From RGEC01 sp964475595 (GTDB taxonomy: Bacteria; Bacteroidota; Bacteroidia; NS11-12g; UBA955), in the NCBI GenBank assembly GCA_964475595.1, contig CAYYXG010000010.1, positions 1-64,000 of the forward strand: 64,000 bases of DNA, in the 5' to 3' direction. Positions 43,395 to 53,800 of this stretch are shown in pieces. Position numbers and translations under genes: made by a program. Within the stretch, counting starts at the first letter, position 1, and each line of letters begins with the position of its first letter. The notes below the pieces were generated by a model, which saw nothing but the letters and a program-made list of their open reading frames with translations, searched no databases and was not told the DNA's origin.

Positions 43395-45035
43395 TTGAAA
43401 ATAAAAATTTGGCTTGCGTATCTCGCATTTTTCCTCGCTTATCAGGTATTTGGACAACTGAGGGACACCCTTTTGTATTCCATGGCCTCCAGTCCTTTTT
43501 ATTACAATGTGCTGAAAGGGGGAGACGGGAAAATTTATGCCGGCACCTCTGAAGGTGTATATTTATTTGATGGGGCAACACCGTCAAAACTTGACGACCG
43601 TATTGGATACCTGACATTGGACAAAAATGAGCAGCCGGTGATTGACCCCGATGGTATCAAATACCACAATCAGACCACCTACAGCCGCATGTTGCCTTTT
43701 GCTACCGAAAGCCGGGATGAGTACCATGCAGGCACAGAAGATTTCTTCTACATCACTTCAGGAGGTAAAATGCACATATACGAAATACTGCCTTTTGACC
43801 ACAACTACCGCAACCACAGCGTGAGAACCGCATCGCGGAATTTCGTAGGGACCTATTCGGGCATTTACTACCGCGGATCCAAACTTGGACCCGACATGCG
43901 CTTTCCGAAATTTACGGATGGCCGCATACGGGAACTGAACGGGAAAGCTTTTATATGCTACAGTTCGCTGGTGATAGCCGATCTTCAAAAAGGCAACAGC
44001 CTTCCTGTATGCAGATTGGAAATGCCCAAGGGCTTCAACTTCGAATGGGTGAGTGATGTGATGTATTCTTCGTATCACAAACAATATTTTGTTTCTGCCA
44101 AAACAGAACTGGCAAGCATAAACGAATCACTTAAAGAAGCCCATTCCCTGTATAGGACAAAAGATAAGGACGCTGAAGTGACGCTGCTCGGGGAAAACCG
44201 GGGAGCACTGTATTTCTCTGCGGGCAGAAAATTCATGTCCATTATACCTACCACACAAAAAACCAAAGAGATTTACACCCTACCTGCGCCCATTCTGGAC
44301 GGCTATATTGGCAATCTGAGCAATTATCTGCTCAGCAATGAGGGTTTGTTTACCGTCAATGCCGACGGCACCTTCAAACAGTTAGCTACGCTGAAAAAAG
44401 CCCATACCCTGCAGCACCTGGGGGGCTCTGATTTTGTCATAGCCACCGATGCGGGCCTGTTTCGCTACGATGCTGCCTCCAACAAGATGTCGGAACTGAT
44501 AAAGGGGGTGGAATTTAACCGCAGGGGTCTGTACCTGCAAGGTGACAGCCTGTTTGCCGGCAGTATAGACGGCCTGTACGTGCTGGATGTGCGGTACCTG
44601 GATCAGTTGGCGGAGCGCACCATGAAAATGGCGGGGGGCAAAACACAAATCCCGGTTTCGCTGTTGCTGCTGATTGCCGGCCTGGGGCTGTTTGTGGCGG
44701 CACTCTCCTACTTGTTGTATCGCTCTCGCCTCCGTCTGAAATTCATAGAAGAAGAATTGCCGGCTTCTGACGTTCCTAAAACAACCCGAGAGGACATAGA
44801 AACCTTCATTAAGGAAAACCTGGCACAGGCAAGCCTGAAATCCATATCGGAGCGGTTTAAAACCAACCATGCTGTTATTTACAGCATCCTTGACCCTGAA
44901 AAGCCGGGTGCTTTTATAAACCGAATGAGAATGGAGCAGGTAAAGAAGTTAAGGAAAGCCGGAAAATCGGCCGCTGAGATATCACAGCTCACCGGATTCA
45001 GCGAGTATTACGTGAGGAAGGTCTGGAATAAGTAG
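43395..45035 (+). CDS. Transmembrane regulator: periplasmic propeller-like sensor with AraC-like DNA-binding tail
   Basis: 546 residues starting at a TTG codon; no ATG exists near the signal peptide (ending VFGQ). Residues about 25-410 have repeated blade-like segments of two-component-regulator propellers (GKIYAGTSEGVYLFDG, GNLSNYLLSNEGLFTVNADG, FVIATDAGLFRYD, SLFAGSIDGLYVLDV). One helix spans the membrane (about 419-441). The cytoplasmic tail holds two helix-turn-helix units: SLKSISERFKTNHAVIYSIL and SAAEISQLTGFSEYYVRKVW, the AraC pattern. No kinase or receiver domain lies between, so it is a one-component membrane regulator. It stands alone, divergent from the T9SS protein pair at 41-43 kb, which may be its target. 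Confidence 0.83.
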   Translation: MKIKIWLAYLAFFLAYQVFGQLRDTLLYSMASSPFYYNVLKGGDGKIYAGTSEGVYLFDGATPSKLDDRIGYLTLDKNEQPVIDPDGIKYHNQTTYSRMLPFATESRDEYHAGTEDFFYITSGGKMHIYEILPFDHNYRNHSVRTASRNFVGTYSGIYYRGSKLGPDMRFPKFTDGRIRELNGKAFICYSSLVIADLQKGNSLPVCRLEMPKGFNFEWVSDVMYSSYHKQYFVSAKTELASINESLKEAHSLYRTKDKDAEVTLLGENRGALYFSAGRKFMSIIPTTQKTKEIYTLPAPILDGYIGNLSNYLLSNEGLFTVNADGTFKQLATLKKAHTLQHLGGSDFVIATDAGLFRYDAASNKMSELIKGVEFNRRGLYLQGDSLFAGSIDGLYVLDVRYLDQLAERTMKMAGGKTQIPVSLLLLIAGLGLFVAALSYLLYRSRLRLKFIEEELPASDVPKTTREDIETFIKENLAQASLKSISERFKTNHAVIYSILDPEKPGAFINRMRMEQVKKLRKAGKSAAEISQLTGFSEYYVRKVWNK

Positions 45036-45111
45036 GTTGTCCCTTCATGCGACCCCTCCGCGGTCGTGGGGACTGCATTAACCAACGGGATAGGCACCCC
45101 ATAGCCGCAAA

Positions 45112-45135
45112 AAAAGCCCCGTTTCCGGGGCTTTT
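45112..45135. terminator. Bidirectional terminator between the propeller regulator and queA
   Basis: AAAAGCCCCG, loop TTTC, CGGGGCTTTT: a perfect 10-bp stem with A/T tails on both sides between two convergent genes. Confidence 0.85.
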
Positions 45136-45156
45136 GTATAATTGGATAACTGTATG

Positions 45157-46203
45157 TTATATAATCAACATGGCATCGCCATAACACAGGAAACGATACT
45201 TTTCCTTGATGGCTTCCTGATACACGTGGGTCATAAACTCATGGCTGGTGTAGGCACAGGCCATCATGTATAATGGACTTTCCGGCTGATGAAGGTTGGT
45301 AATAAACGCATTGGCCACACTAAAATTATGAGGCGGGAAAATGAATTTATCTGACCAGCCCGCCCCGGGATTCAGGGTTTTGGTAGAGCTTACACTGCTT
45401 TCCATAGCACGCATAACCGACCCCCCGACTGCCACCACACGCTTGCGTTTTTCCAAAGAATCATTCACTATATCGCAGGCCAACTGGTCTATGCTGTAAA
45501 ACTCACTGTCCATCTTGTGTTTGGTAAGGTCTTCCACCTCTACCTCACGAAAAGCCCCAAGGCCCAGGTGCAACGTAATTTCAGCAAATTTTATTCCTTT
45601 GATATCCAATCGCATCAGCAATTCACGGGTTAGGTGCAACTGAGCCGCGGGAGCCGCAACGGCACCTACGTATTTGGCAAACTGGCTCTGATACCAGTGC
45701 TCATCTTCCGGCTTTACTGCACGCGAAATGTATTTGGGTATGGGTGTTTCACCAAGCTTCTTGATCACACGGGTGAACGCCTCGTCATCACCATCAAAAA
45801 GAAAGCGAATGGTGCGCCCGCGTGAGGTGGTATTATCCACTACTTCCGCCACCAGGTCATCATCTCCAAAATACAGCTTATTCCCTACCCTGATTTTCCT
45901 GGCAGGATCTACCAGTACATCCCAAAGTCGCAAATCATGGTTGAGTTCCCTAAGCAAAAACACTTCGATTTGTGCACCGGTTTTCTCTTTTTGTCCGTAC
46001 ATGCGAGCGGTGAATACCTTGGTATTGTTCACCACAAACGTGTCGTCTTCGTCAAAAATATCCAGCACATCATGAAACATTTTGTGCTCACTGGTTTTTT
46101 CCTTGCGATTTACCACCAGAAGGCGGCTTTCGTGACGGGTTTTAAGGGGTTCCTGGGCAATTAGCTCTTCAGGAAGTTCGAATTTAAATTGACTTAATTT
46201 CAT
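45157..46203 (-). CDS. queA: S-adenosylmethionine:tRNA ribosyltransferase-isomerase QueA
   Basis: 348 residues, the family size. It transfers a ribose-derived ring from SAM to preQ1-modified tRNA in the queuosine pathway. Seen: KLSQFKFELPEELIAQEP at the N-terminus, FVVNNTKVFTARMYGQKEKTG, and LHLGLGAFREVEVEDLTKHKMDSE. The rest of the queuosine pathway is not in the window. Confidence 0.95.
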   Translation of the reverse strand: MKLSQFKFELPEELIAQEPLKTRHESRLLVVNRKEKTSEHKMFHDVLDIFDEDDTFVVNNTKVFTARMYGQKEKTGAQIEVFLLRELNHDLRLWDVLVDPARKIRVGNKLYFGDDDLVAEVVDNTTSRGRTIRFLFDGDDEAFTRVIKKLGETPIPKYISRAVKPEDEHWYQSQFAKYVGAVAAPAAQLHLTRELLMRLDIKGIKFAEITLHLGLGAFREVEVEDLTKHKMDSEFYSIDQLACDIVNDSLEKRKRVVAVGGSVMRAMESSVSSTKTLNPGAGWSDKFIFPPHNFSVANAFITNLHQPESPLYMMACAYTSHEFMTHVYQEAIKEKYRFLCYGDAMLII

Positions 46204-46335
46204 GCGGTTGCAGCGCGCCCGTGATTAATTAAAATGCGAATGTAATATAATATGCGAGGAAAGTCAAGAAAATACGCGGAAGCCCTTTACTGATGGGCTT
46301 TTCAAGGAAGTATGGTTTTTAAATTATGGGCTTTA

Positions 46336-47223
46336 TCAGCAAAATTTAGGGGAAACCACCAGCTCTTTGGTTCCGTGGGAATAATCGTAAAAACCACGTC
46401 CGGATTTAACACCCAGATCTCCGGCAGTTACCATATTGACCAGCAAATTGGAAGGAGCGTATTTGGGATTTTTAAATCCATCATGCAACACGTGCAATAT
46501 GGCCAGGCAAACATCCAATCCAATAAAATCAGCCAGTTGCAAAGGGCCCATGGGATGCGCCATACCCAGCTTCATGATGGTGTCAATCTCTTCCACTCCG
46601 GCCACACCCTCTTCCAGAGACAAAATGGCCTCGTTGATCATGGGAATGAGCACGCGGTTGGAGATAAAGCCGGGATAATCCTGGGTTACTGCAGGTACTT
46701 TACCGATGGCTTTGGTTAACTCCACGATGGTGTCCAGCGTTTGTTTATCGGTTTTGTAACCCCCGATTATTTCCACCAGCTTCATTACCGGAACGGGATT
46801 CATAAAGTGCATACCGATTACCTTCTCAGGCCTGTTCGTTACCGAGCCAATTTTGGTGATGCTGATGGAAGAAGTGTTGGAAGCCAGTATACAGCCGGGT
46901 TTGGCAAGACTGTCCAACTGGCGGAAAATATTCAGCTTGATTTCCAGGTTTTCGGTGGCCGCTTCCACCACCAGATCAGCACCTACTACCCCATCGCTGA
47001 TGCTGGTGAAGGTTTGGATATTAGCCAGTGTGGCTGTTTTCTGGTCCTCACCGATTACGCCTTTGGCAATTTGCCTGTCGAGGTTTTTGGTGATGGTGTC
47101 CAGGGCCTTTTCAAGTATTTCGGGTTTAACGTCAATCAAAGAAACCTGATATCCGTTCTGAGCGAACACATGCACGATACCATTTCCCATGGTACCGCCG
47201 CCGATTACTGCAATTTGCTTCAT
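46336..47223 (-). CDS. 3-hydroxybutyryl-CoA dehydrogenase family protein
   Basis: 295 residues from the ATG at 47223, giving MKQIAVIGGGTMGNGIVH with the NAD-binding GGGTMG turn; an in-frame ATG at 47235 lies inside the -7 promoter element and is rejected. Further signatures are VEAATENLEIKL, LASNTSSISITKI, GMHFMNPVPVMKLVEII (catalytic H), and DYPGFISNRVLIPMINEA. It interconverts acetoacetyl-CoA and 3-hydroxybutyryl-CoA in butanoate or fatty-acid metabolism. Divergent from maf. Confidence 0.94.
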   Translation of the reverse strand: MKQIAVIGGGTMGNGIVHVFAQNGYQVSLIDVKPEILEKALDTITKNLDRQIAKGVIGEDQKTATLANIQTFTSISDGVVGADLVVEAATENLEIKLNIFRQLDSLAKPGCILASNTSSISITKIGSVTNRPEKVIGMHFMNPVPVMKLVEIIGGYKTDKQTLDTIVELTKAIGKVPAVTQDYPGFISNRVLIPMINEAILSLEEGVAGVEEIDTIMKLGMAHPMGPLQLADFIGLDVCLAILHVLHDGFKNPKYAPSNLLVNMVTAGDLGVKSGRGFYDYSHGTKELVVSPKFC

Positions 47224-47232
47224 AAGTTGCGG

Positions 47233-47240
47233 CAAAAATA
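47233..47240 (-). promoter_or_regulatory. -7 element of the 3-hydroxybutyryl-CoA dehydrogenase promoter
   Basis: Minus-strand TATTTTTG matches TAnnTTTG and ends 9 nt before the chosen ATG at 47223. No clear -33 element. Confidence 0.45.
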
Positions 47241-47279
47241 ACCCATTAACAGCTAATTTCTACTTTCACGGCTTAGCAA

Positions 47280-47287
47280 TACCTTTG
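47280..47287 (+). promoter_or_regulatory. -7 element of the maf promoter
   Basis: TACCTTTG, identical to the xth -7 element, ends 4 nt before the maf ATG at 47292. A TTTC at 47257-47260, 19 nt upstream, is a possible -33 element. Confidence 0.55.
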
Positions 47288-47291
47288 CGAC

Positions 47292-47867
47292 ATGGTTCAA
47301 TTCCCGACTTTGCTGCTGGCTTCCAAAAGTCCACGCCGCCACCAGATTTTCCGCGAGGCGGGACTCGCATTTGAGATTGTTAACATTGAAGCAGAGGAGG
47401 ATTTTCCGGATTATTTGGTGCGGGAACAGGTTTGTGAATTTCTGGCTTCACACAAGGCATCCCATTTTACCGAAAATCTTGGCCATCAAATACTGGTGAC
47501 TGCCGATACCATTGTATGCCTAGGAAACCGCGTTATAAACAAACCCGCCAGTAAAGATGAGGCCGTTGAAATGCTCACCGCTCTCAGTGGCAAAACCCAT
47601 GAAGTGTTTACCGGTGTTTGCATGCGCAATGCCGAGCGGCAACATGTTTTTCACGAACGCAGTGAGGTAGAATTTTATCCCCTGAGTCGAAAAGAAATTG
47701 ATTATTACATAGAAGCATACAAACCTTTCGATAAAGCAGGCGCCTATGGCGTTCAGGACTGGATGGGATATATGGGAGTGAAAAAGATTAATGGTTGTTT
47801 TTACAATGTAATGGGATTCCCCATGGCAAGATTCTACAGAGAACTGCAGGATTTTATACTTCGCTAA
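47292..47867 (+). CDS. maf: Maf-family nucleotide pyrophosphatase
   Basis: 191 residues, family length. Maf proteins hydrolyse dTTP/UTP or modified nucleotides, as house-cleaning enzymes. The signature LLASKSPRRHQIFREAGL (S-x-x-R) is at the N-terminus, followed by VTADTIVCLGNRVINKP (catalytic D), and FDKAGAYGVQDWMGY. It converges on the giant T9SS gene with only 2 nt between the stop codons. Confidence 0.95.
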   Translation: MVQFPTLLLASKSPRRHQIFREAGLAFEIVNIEAEEDFPDYLVREQVCEFLASHKASHFTENLGHQILVTADTIVCLGNRVINKPASKDEAVEMLTALSGKTHEVFTGVCMRNAERQHVFHERSEVEFYPLSRKEIDYYIEAYKPFDKAGAYGVQDWMGYMGVKKINGCFYNVMGFPMARFYRELQDFILR

Positions 47868-47869
47868 TT

Positions 47870-50800
47870 TCAATCTCCTTTTCGGAGTATGTGCACCGTG
47901 CCTTTGGCGTAATGATTACGCCCATTATGGTCCTTTATCTCCATTAAATACACATAAATACCTTCCGGTACTGAGTCCCCCATGTACATTCCGGTCCAAG
48001 GTTTACTGTCGGCAGTTTCATAAAGCTTCTCACCCCAGCGGGAATAAATTTTCATGGAATACCACTTTATACCCATACCCACAGGACCAAAACCTTCGTT
48101 GAGGCTATTACCGTCCGGAGTAAACGCATTGGGGATATGCAAAGTATAAATGTAATCGATGATTATCTTTTGGGTAAAAGAATCCCTGCAGCCGTAGCGT
48201 GTGGAAACATATTGTGTGGTGCTATACACTCCACTATCGGGAAATTTGTAGGTGAAATTTCGGTTTTGGGTTTTAAAACCGGTGCTGATTGCATACCAGA
48301 GGGTATCCGCACCCGAGCTATTGTCTGTAAAGGTAATCAAAGGGTTTACAATGGTTCCTCGATCAGGGCTGTGGGTAAACAGGGCCGTGGGCTTGGGATG
48401 AACCGTGGTGATCATCCCTACAGCATAATTACAACCGGGCAAGGTGCTGATTTGCAGGCGGGTATTGTAGGTTCCCGACATTTTGTACGTGTGCACAGGA
48501 TTTGATTGGGTTGACCTGGAACCATTTCCAAAATCCCAGTTCCACTGATTGATGGCTTGGGCGCTAATGCTGGAATCCTTGAATTGACTGGGTTCCTGGA
48601 GACATACATCACTTACTGTATATCGTACAATAACTTTTTCACCCACAACGTAAGGCAAGGTGAGTGAATCCATGCAACCCTTATCAGAAGTGTGTTTGAG
48701 TTTTGCAAAACCGCTTCCCGGCGTTCCGAAGATAAGCCTTACGGGGCTACCGGAGGCCGAACGCCCGTCGCTGAAAGTCCATTGCGGTGTACCCGCGCTA
48801 CCCAATGCTATGCCGGTTTGTGCAGTAAACACCAGACTGTCATCTTTACATGGATTCACTGCGGTGAATAATACCTGTGGCAGCGGATGAATCGAGATAG
48901 CCGTAGTAGAGTCCCGTACACAACCTCGGTCGGTAACCATGCGCAATTGCAAATTATAGTTACCATAAGCAGGATACAGGTAATTCAGGTCTTTTCCGCT
49001 TACACTGTCACCGTTACCCAAATACCATCGGTAGCTTATTGGCACACCCACTCCCCTGTGCTGTGCATTGATTGTTAGGTTCTGACGAAGACACAGGTCG
49101 TTGACCGCAAATACCGGCCATGCCGGCGCAAAAACCGTTATTGTATTTTCTACACTATCTATGCAACCCTTATCTGATGTAGCTTTCAGGCGTGCCATAT
49201 ACAATCCCTGAGTGGAGTAACCATGTTTGGGAGCAGTAGCCACTGATCCGTTGCCGTCTCCAAAAGCCCACTGATATCCTTTTATGCTTCCTTCAGGGAT
49301 TATAGCGCCATTTAGGAAGGTAGTGGTAAGACCTTCACACACAGAATCGGCGGTAAAAGCGGGCACCGGCAGCGGATAAACCCTGGCTGTATCAAGTGCA
49401 GTATGCTTGCAGCCATGAATTGTTTGAACAGTTAATGAAACCGGGTATTTGCCCCAGGGGGTAATCAATCTTCGGAAACTGCTGTCTGTGGCCGCCCCCA
49501 TGGAACCCAGGTTCCAACTAAGTGACTGAAGGGTATCGCCAAACAAATTGGAGGTATGGGCAAAAGAAAATGAATCTCCGGCGCACACATTGGCCACAGT
49601 AAATCGAGCAACCGGCACCGGAAACACCCTGGCTGTTTTGCGCACGGTATCGGCGCATCCGTTATTACTGAGGGCAGACAGCATGACGGTACGAACGCCT
49701 GTATCAGCATACTTATGACCGGGATTTTTAACCGTGGCAGAGTTACCATCCCCAAAATCCCAGCTCCATGCCGTAATAATGCCGCTATCCAGGGTGGTTT
49801 GGTTCGCAAAGCGGCTGGAGTCGCCATTGCAGACATAGGGTATGGTAAAGTCCGCCCTAGGTATGGCTTTCACATCGACAGTTCGGGTGAGCGTATCACC
49901 ACATCCTTTGTTGCTAAATACAGAGAGGGTGAGCGGCACCCTGGAACGCCCATTCATATTGAAATTCAGCACTTTTAAACCAAACGTATCGAAGCCGGTG
50001 GCGCTCCAGAGGCGGGTTACAATGCTATCCGCCGAAATTCGGCTACTGTCTGAAACCACCACAGGTCTGCCAGCACAGGTCACGGGCCAGGAGAACGCCG
50101 CCACAGGATTGGGGTTCACCGAAATTCTTACTGTGTCGGATTTAGCACATCCAAATTGGTCTGTAATGCGCAGGTTATAACGAATGTCAGCTTTAGGCGT
50201 TGCCAAAGGTTCTGAAGCCGTAGAATCTGGGATTCCTGTCACCGGAGACCATCGCCATTGATAGGGAGCATTACCACCGCTAACAACATTGGTCAGCTTT
50301 ACAGACGCACCCTCGCAGATTTCCCTTCTTTTATTATTGATGACAAGATCCGGCAAAGGCAACACAATGAGCCGAACGGTATCTCTTGAGCTACAGACAC
50401 CCCTATTCGTGCTAAGCATGAAAAACTGTGTATCCGGAACTATATCGGAGTTAATGGGTGTATAAACAGGATTGCCACTATAAAAACTATCCAACAAATC
50501 GGTTCTGTCCCAACTGTATTTATACCATTTGGATGTGGCTGTACCCAACTGCCAAGGGGTTCCTGAGCAAAGTGCAGTATCTCTTCCGGCGTTGGGATAG
50601 TATGGCGATGGGAACATGATTTGCCCAAAGCGGCAGGCACAGGCTCCGCTGTCAATGACTGCAAGTAAGGCACAGCTTCGTCCGGCCCTGATTTTGAGGG
50701 TCCGGCTCATCAGGACAATAGAATCTTTATACAGGGTTTTTATGATTGTATCTGCACCCAGTTTCAAATCACCGGTACTCCATTTGCCATTACCATCACT

Positions 50801-53800
50801 GTCATAATGGTATCTCACCACGATGGGTGTAGCACTACTGGCATATTGGCCCACATTCTTTATGCCGTATTTCAGGGTAACCTGTTCAGAATCTGAATTG
50901 ATCAATTTGGATGTGCTGATACTCACATTGGTAAACTGAAGGTCGCCTTTATCAACCTCGGGTGAACTCAGTATGGAGCCGGTAATGGCTTTGATAACAC
51001 AAATTTTATTTTGTGGAACACACTCTGCATTTTGGGCAACAACCGTTCTGCTTAGCACATCCAATGGTCCACAAGTTAACTGGCTTCCAACTGCATTCAG
51101 TCTAATTTCAAATTCAGACGAATCTCCGGGTTGGATTTTAGGAGGCAACTGCCAGGAAAGCAAAGTAGCACCATTGAAATTGCTGACTTTTAACTTATAC
51201 CGATCAGGTGCATTAAGAACCGCGTTGTAGTATGATGTGTCCCTATTTAGACCGGGAGGCAATATCACCTCTACCCTGTCATTGGTATCTGTTTCTGAGG
51301 GGCCTAATACAATAACCCTGATTTTGGAATAGGTAGGTTTTTCGCAGGGCAATATAGGATCAGTCCAGTTTTTTACCTGGGTGAGCAATGTGCGCACGAT
51401 GCCTCGTATTTCCAGCGGATTGGTGTAGGAAGCATTAGACGGAATGGGATCACCACAACGGATGTTGGAGGCAGCCCTGGCTGTGACAAAACTCCCTGAG
51501 GCATAATCGCAATTGGTATTTACCCTAAAGGTGATGATGATTCTATTTTTGTTGGTATCCACAGTACCGGGGAATCCAGATGCCAGGCCGGAAACCAGCT
51601 TGTTTAAATCCCACTCCCATGTGGTTCCTGATAGTAATTTTGGGTCTGTTAATTTGGTTGCCGCCGATTTATGCGGATAGCGGATAAAACTATTTCCGGA
51701 GATAATCTCCATGCCAATAGGGAGGGTAATCCTTGCTTTAAGCTGATGGGCTGTCACAGACTGCACATTGTCAATCACCAGGGTCATGCGATTTGGATAA
51801 CACAAATCAAATTTGCTGAGTGAATCGGTTAATGTAACATTTAAACGCGTATTCAGTGGCTCCAGATAGAGCTTGGTTGATAGTGTTGCGCAGGTATTGG
51901 AGGTAAAATCATTGGGGTAACCCTGACAATTCCAACCACCGAATAAAAGCAAACTGTCGGGTGTACAATTATTAAATACCGCCCTGATTTTGAAGCGGCG
52001 GGTTTGACCTGCCGGCAGCGATCCTGCCCGATAAATATCATTCACGGGTTTTATGAGGGTATCTTTTACCCAATCACGAATTTGCACCACCCTGATATTG
52101 CTGTTCTTGGCCGGTGAAAGCCAGATTGTATTGGCAGTAAAAGAACTTGAAGGGTTGGTATAACGCACTTCCCATTCCACGGTATCGGTGGTTCCATAAA
52201 GAACAGGAAGGGCGGGCTGCAGCGTAAATTTAGGCGGCACAAACGTAAAATAATCAGGGCTTTTCATCACTTGAGACCTCACGGTATCATACCCCTTACC
52301 CAGTGCACCCCGTCGCTCATAGACATAGTCATATTGTATCGGATAGGTAGTATTGGGTAGTAATTCACAGGATGGATTGACGGTATACCAGAAAGTACCA
52401 TGAAATCCATCGTCGCTGTAGTTGACTTTACCTCCGGAATCTTTATAGTATTTGGTAAAGTCAAACCAATAGGTGCTGCCCCTGCGGAATGGGACCGTAT
52501 CCTTCCTTTCTGTCACCGTGCTATTGGTTCCGGCAGTTCTATATTGTATGAAGCTGGTTCTGCCAAGCTTTAATGCAGACGGCAAAGTAAGTTTCATGGC
52601 AACCGGCCTTCCCCAGTTGCGGTATTCAAATGGAAAAATATTACCTCCACCATAGGTGCAACAATTTCCGATTCCCAGGTAAAAATTTTGACTTATTGCT
52701 ACCTCATTGCAACTGGCATAATTGACTCGATCCGTGCCCCAATTATGAAAAATGTAACCGTACAAAATACAATTACCTGAAAAGGTATCACACTGATAAG
52801 ACTGCGATGTTGTGGGATTTGCCGCTGATGCCAGGTAGTATCGGTTGCTAAAATTCATCGGTTGCGTGGTCTGCCCCCTGTTTTTATCCACTTTGTATCG
52901 AACAATCAGACTTACGCTATCATTTTGAGTGAATCTATAGGTAGAGGACAGACAACCACCCCGCCAAATACTGTCCACCGTAAAATCAAAATAGAACGTG
53001 GCATTGTTACCGCTGCTCACCTTGCGCCACTTCACCGCATTGCAGTTGCCTGACACTTTGGTCACGCCTTTGTAAACCTCAAGCTTAGCGTCTATAACCG
53101 AAATGTAATCGCCGTTAGTCACCACAGATTCAGCATACCCGTAGCGCCAGTTATTAATGCCGGAAGCATTTCTCGGTCTTCCTCTGAAAATGGTAGTCAG
53201 CGTATCTCCGAACATGATTCTTTCTGTTCGGATTTTTAATTTATCGATAGAGCCGGTAGCATCAGCCAGTCCATTATTGTCATTATCGGGCAGACCGTAA
53301 TTGCTGCGATACAATTCAAAATTTCGGAATAGCATACCACCCCTTGAACAAACATTGCGACAATGCACTTTCGTATTAACCGTATTGCAAAAGGGCTTTA
53401 TCCATAAGTTTGGATGCGCCGTGGTATTGGGGTTATAGGCATAAATGAGGGTCAATGGCTGATTATTATTACCGCTGCCACTGGGGCAAATTCCTTTTAA
53501 TCGTATCGTAAGTTCTGAATTGGTCAACCCAAACACAACCGATCTACCCATAAAAGCCCTCAGGGTATCACCTACCATTTTCAAACTATCGGGATACCAG
53601 ATGGCGGTTAAATTGGGATTGTCGATGTAAAAATCTGCCTTGGTGAGACTGTGTGACAGGGTATTGGGCAGCACTGCATCAATGCGAATGGAGGCGCTGC
53701 TGTGCAAAGGCAGGTTACCCATGCCGCTGAATGTATAGCGGAATGGTTTCACCTCGTTTTGCTGAAGGTCTGTGGGCGTGTATGGAGTGACTGCGCCTCC

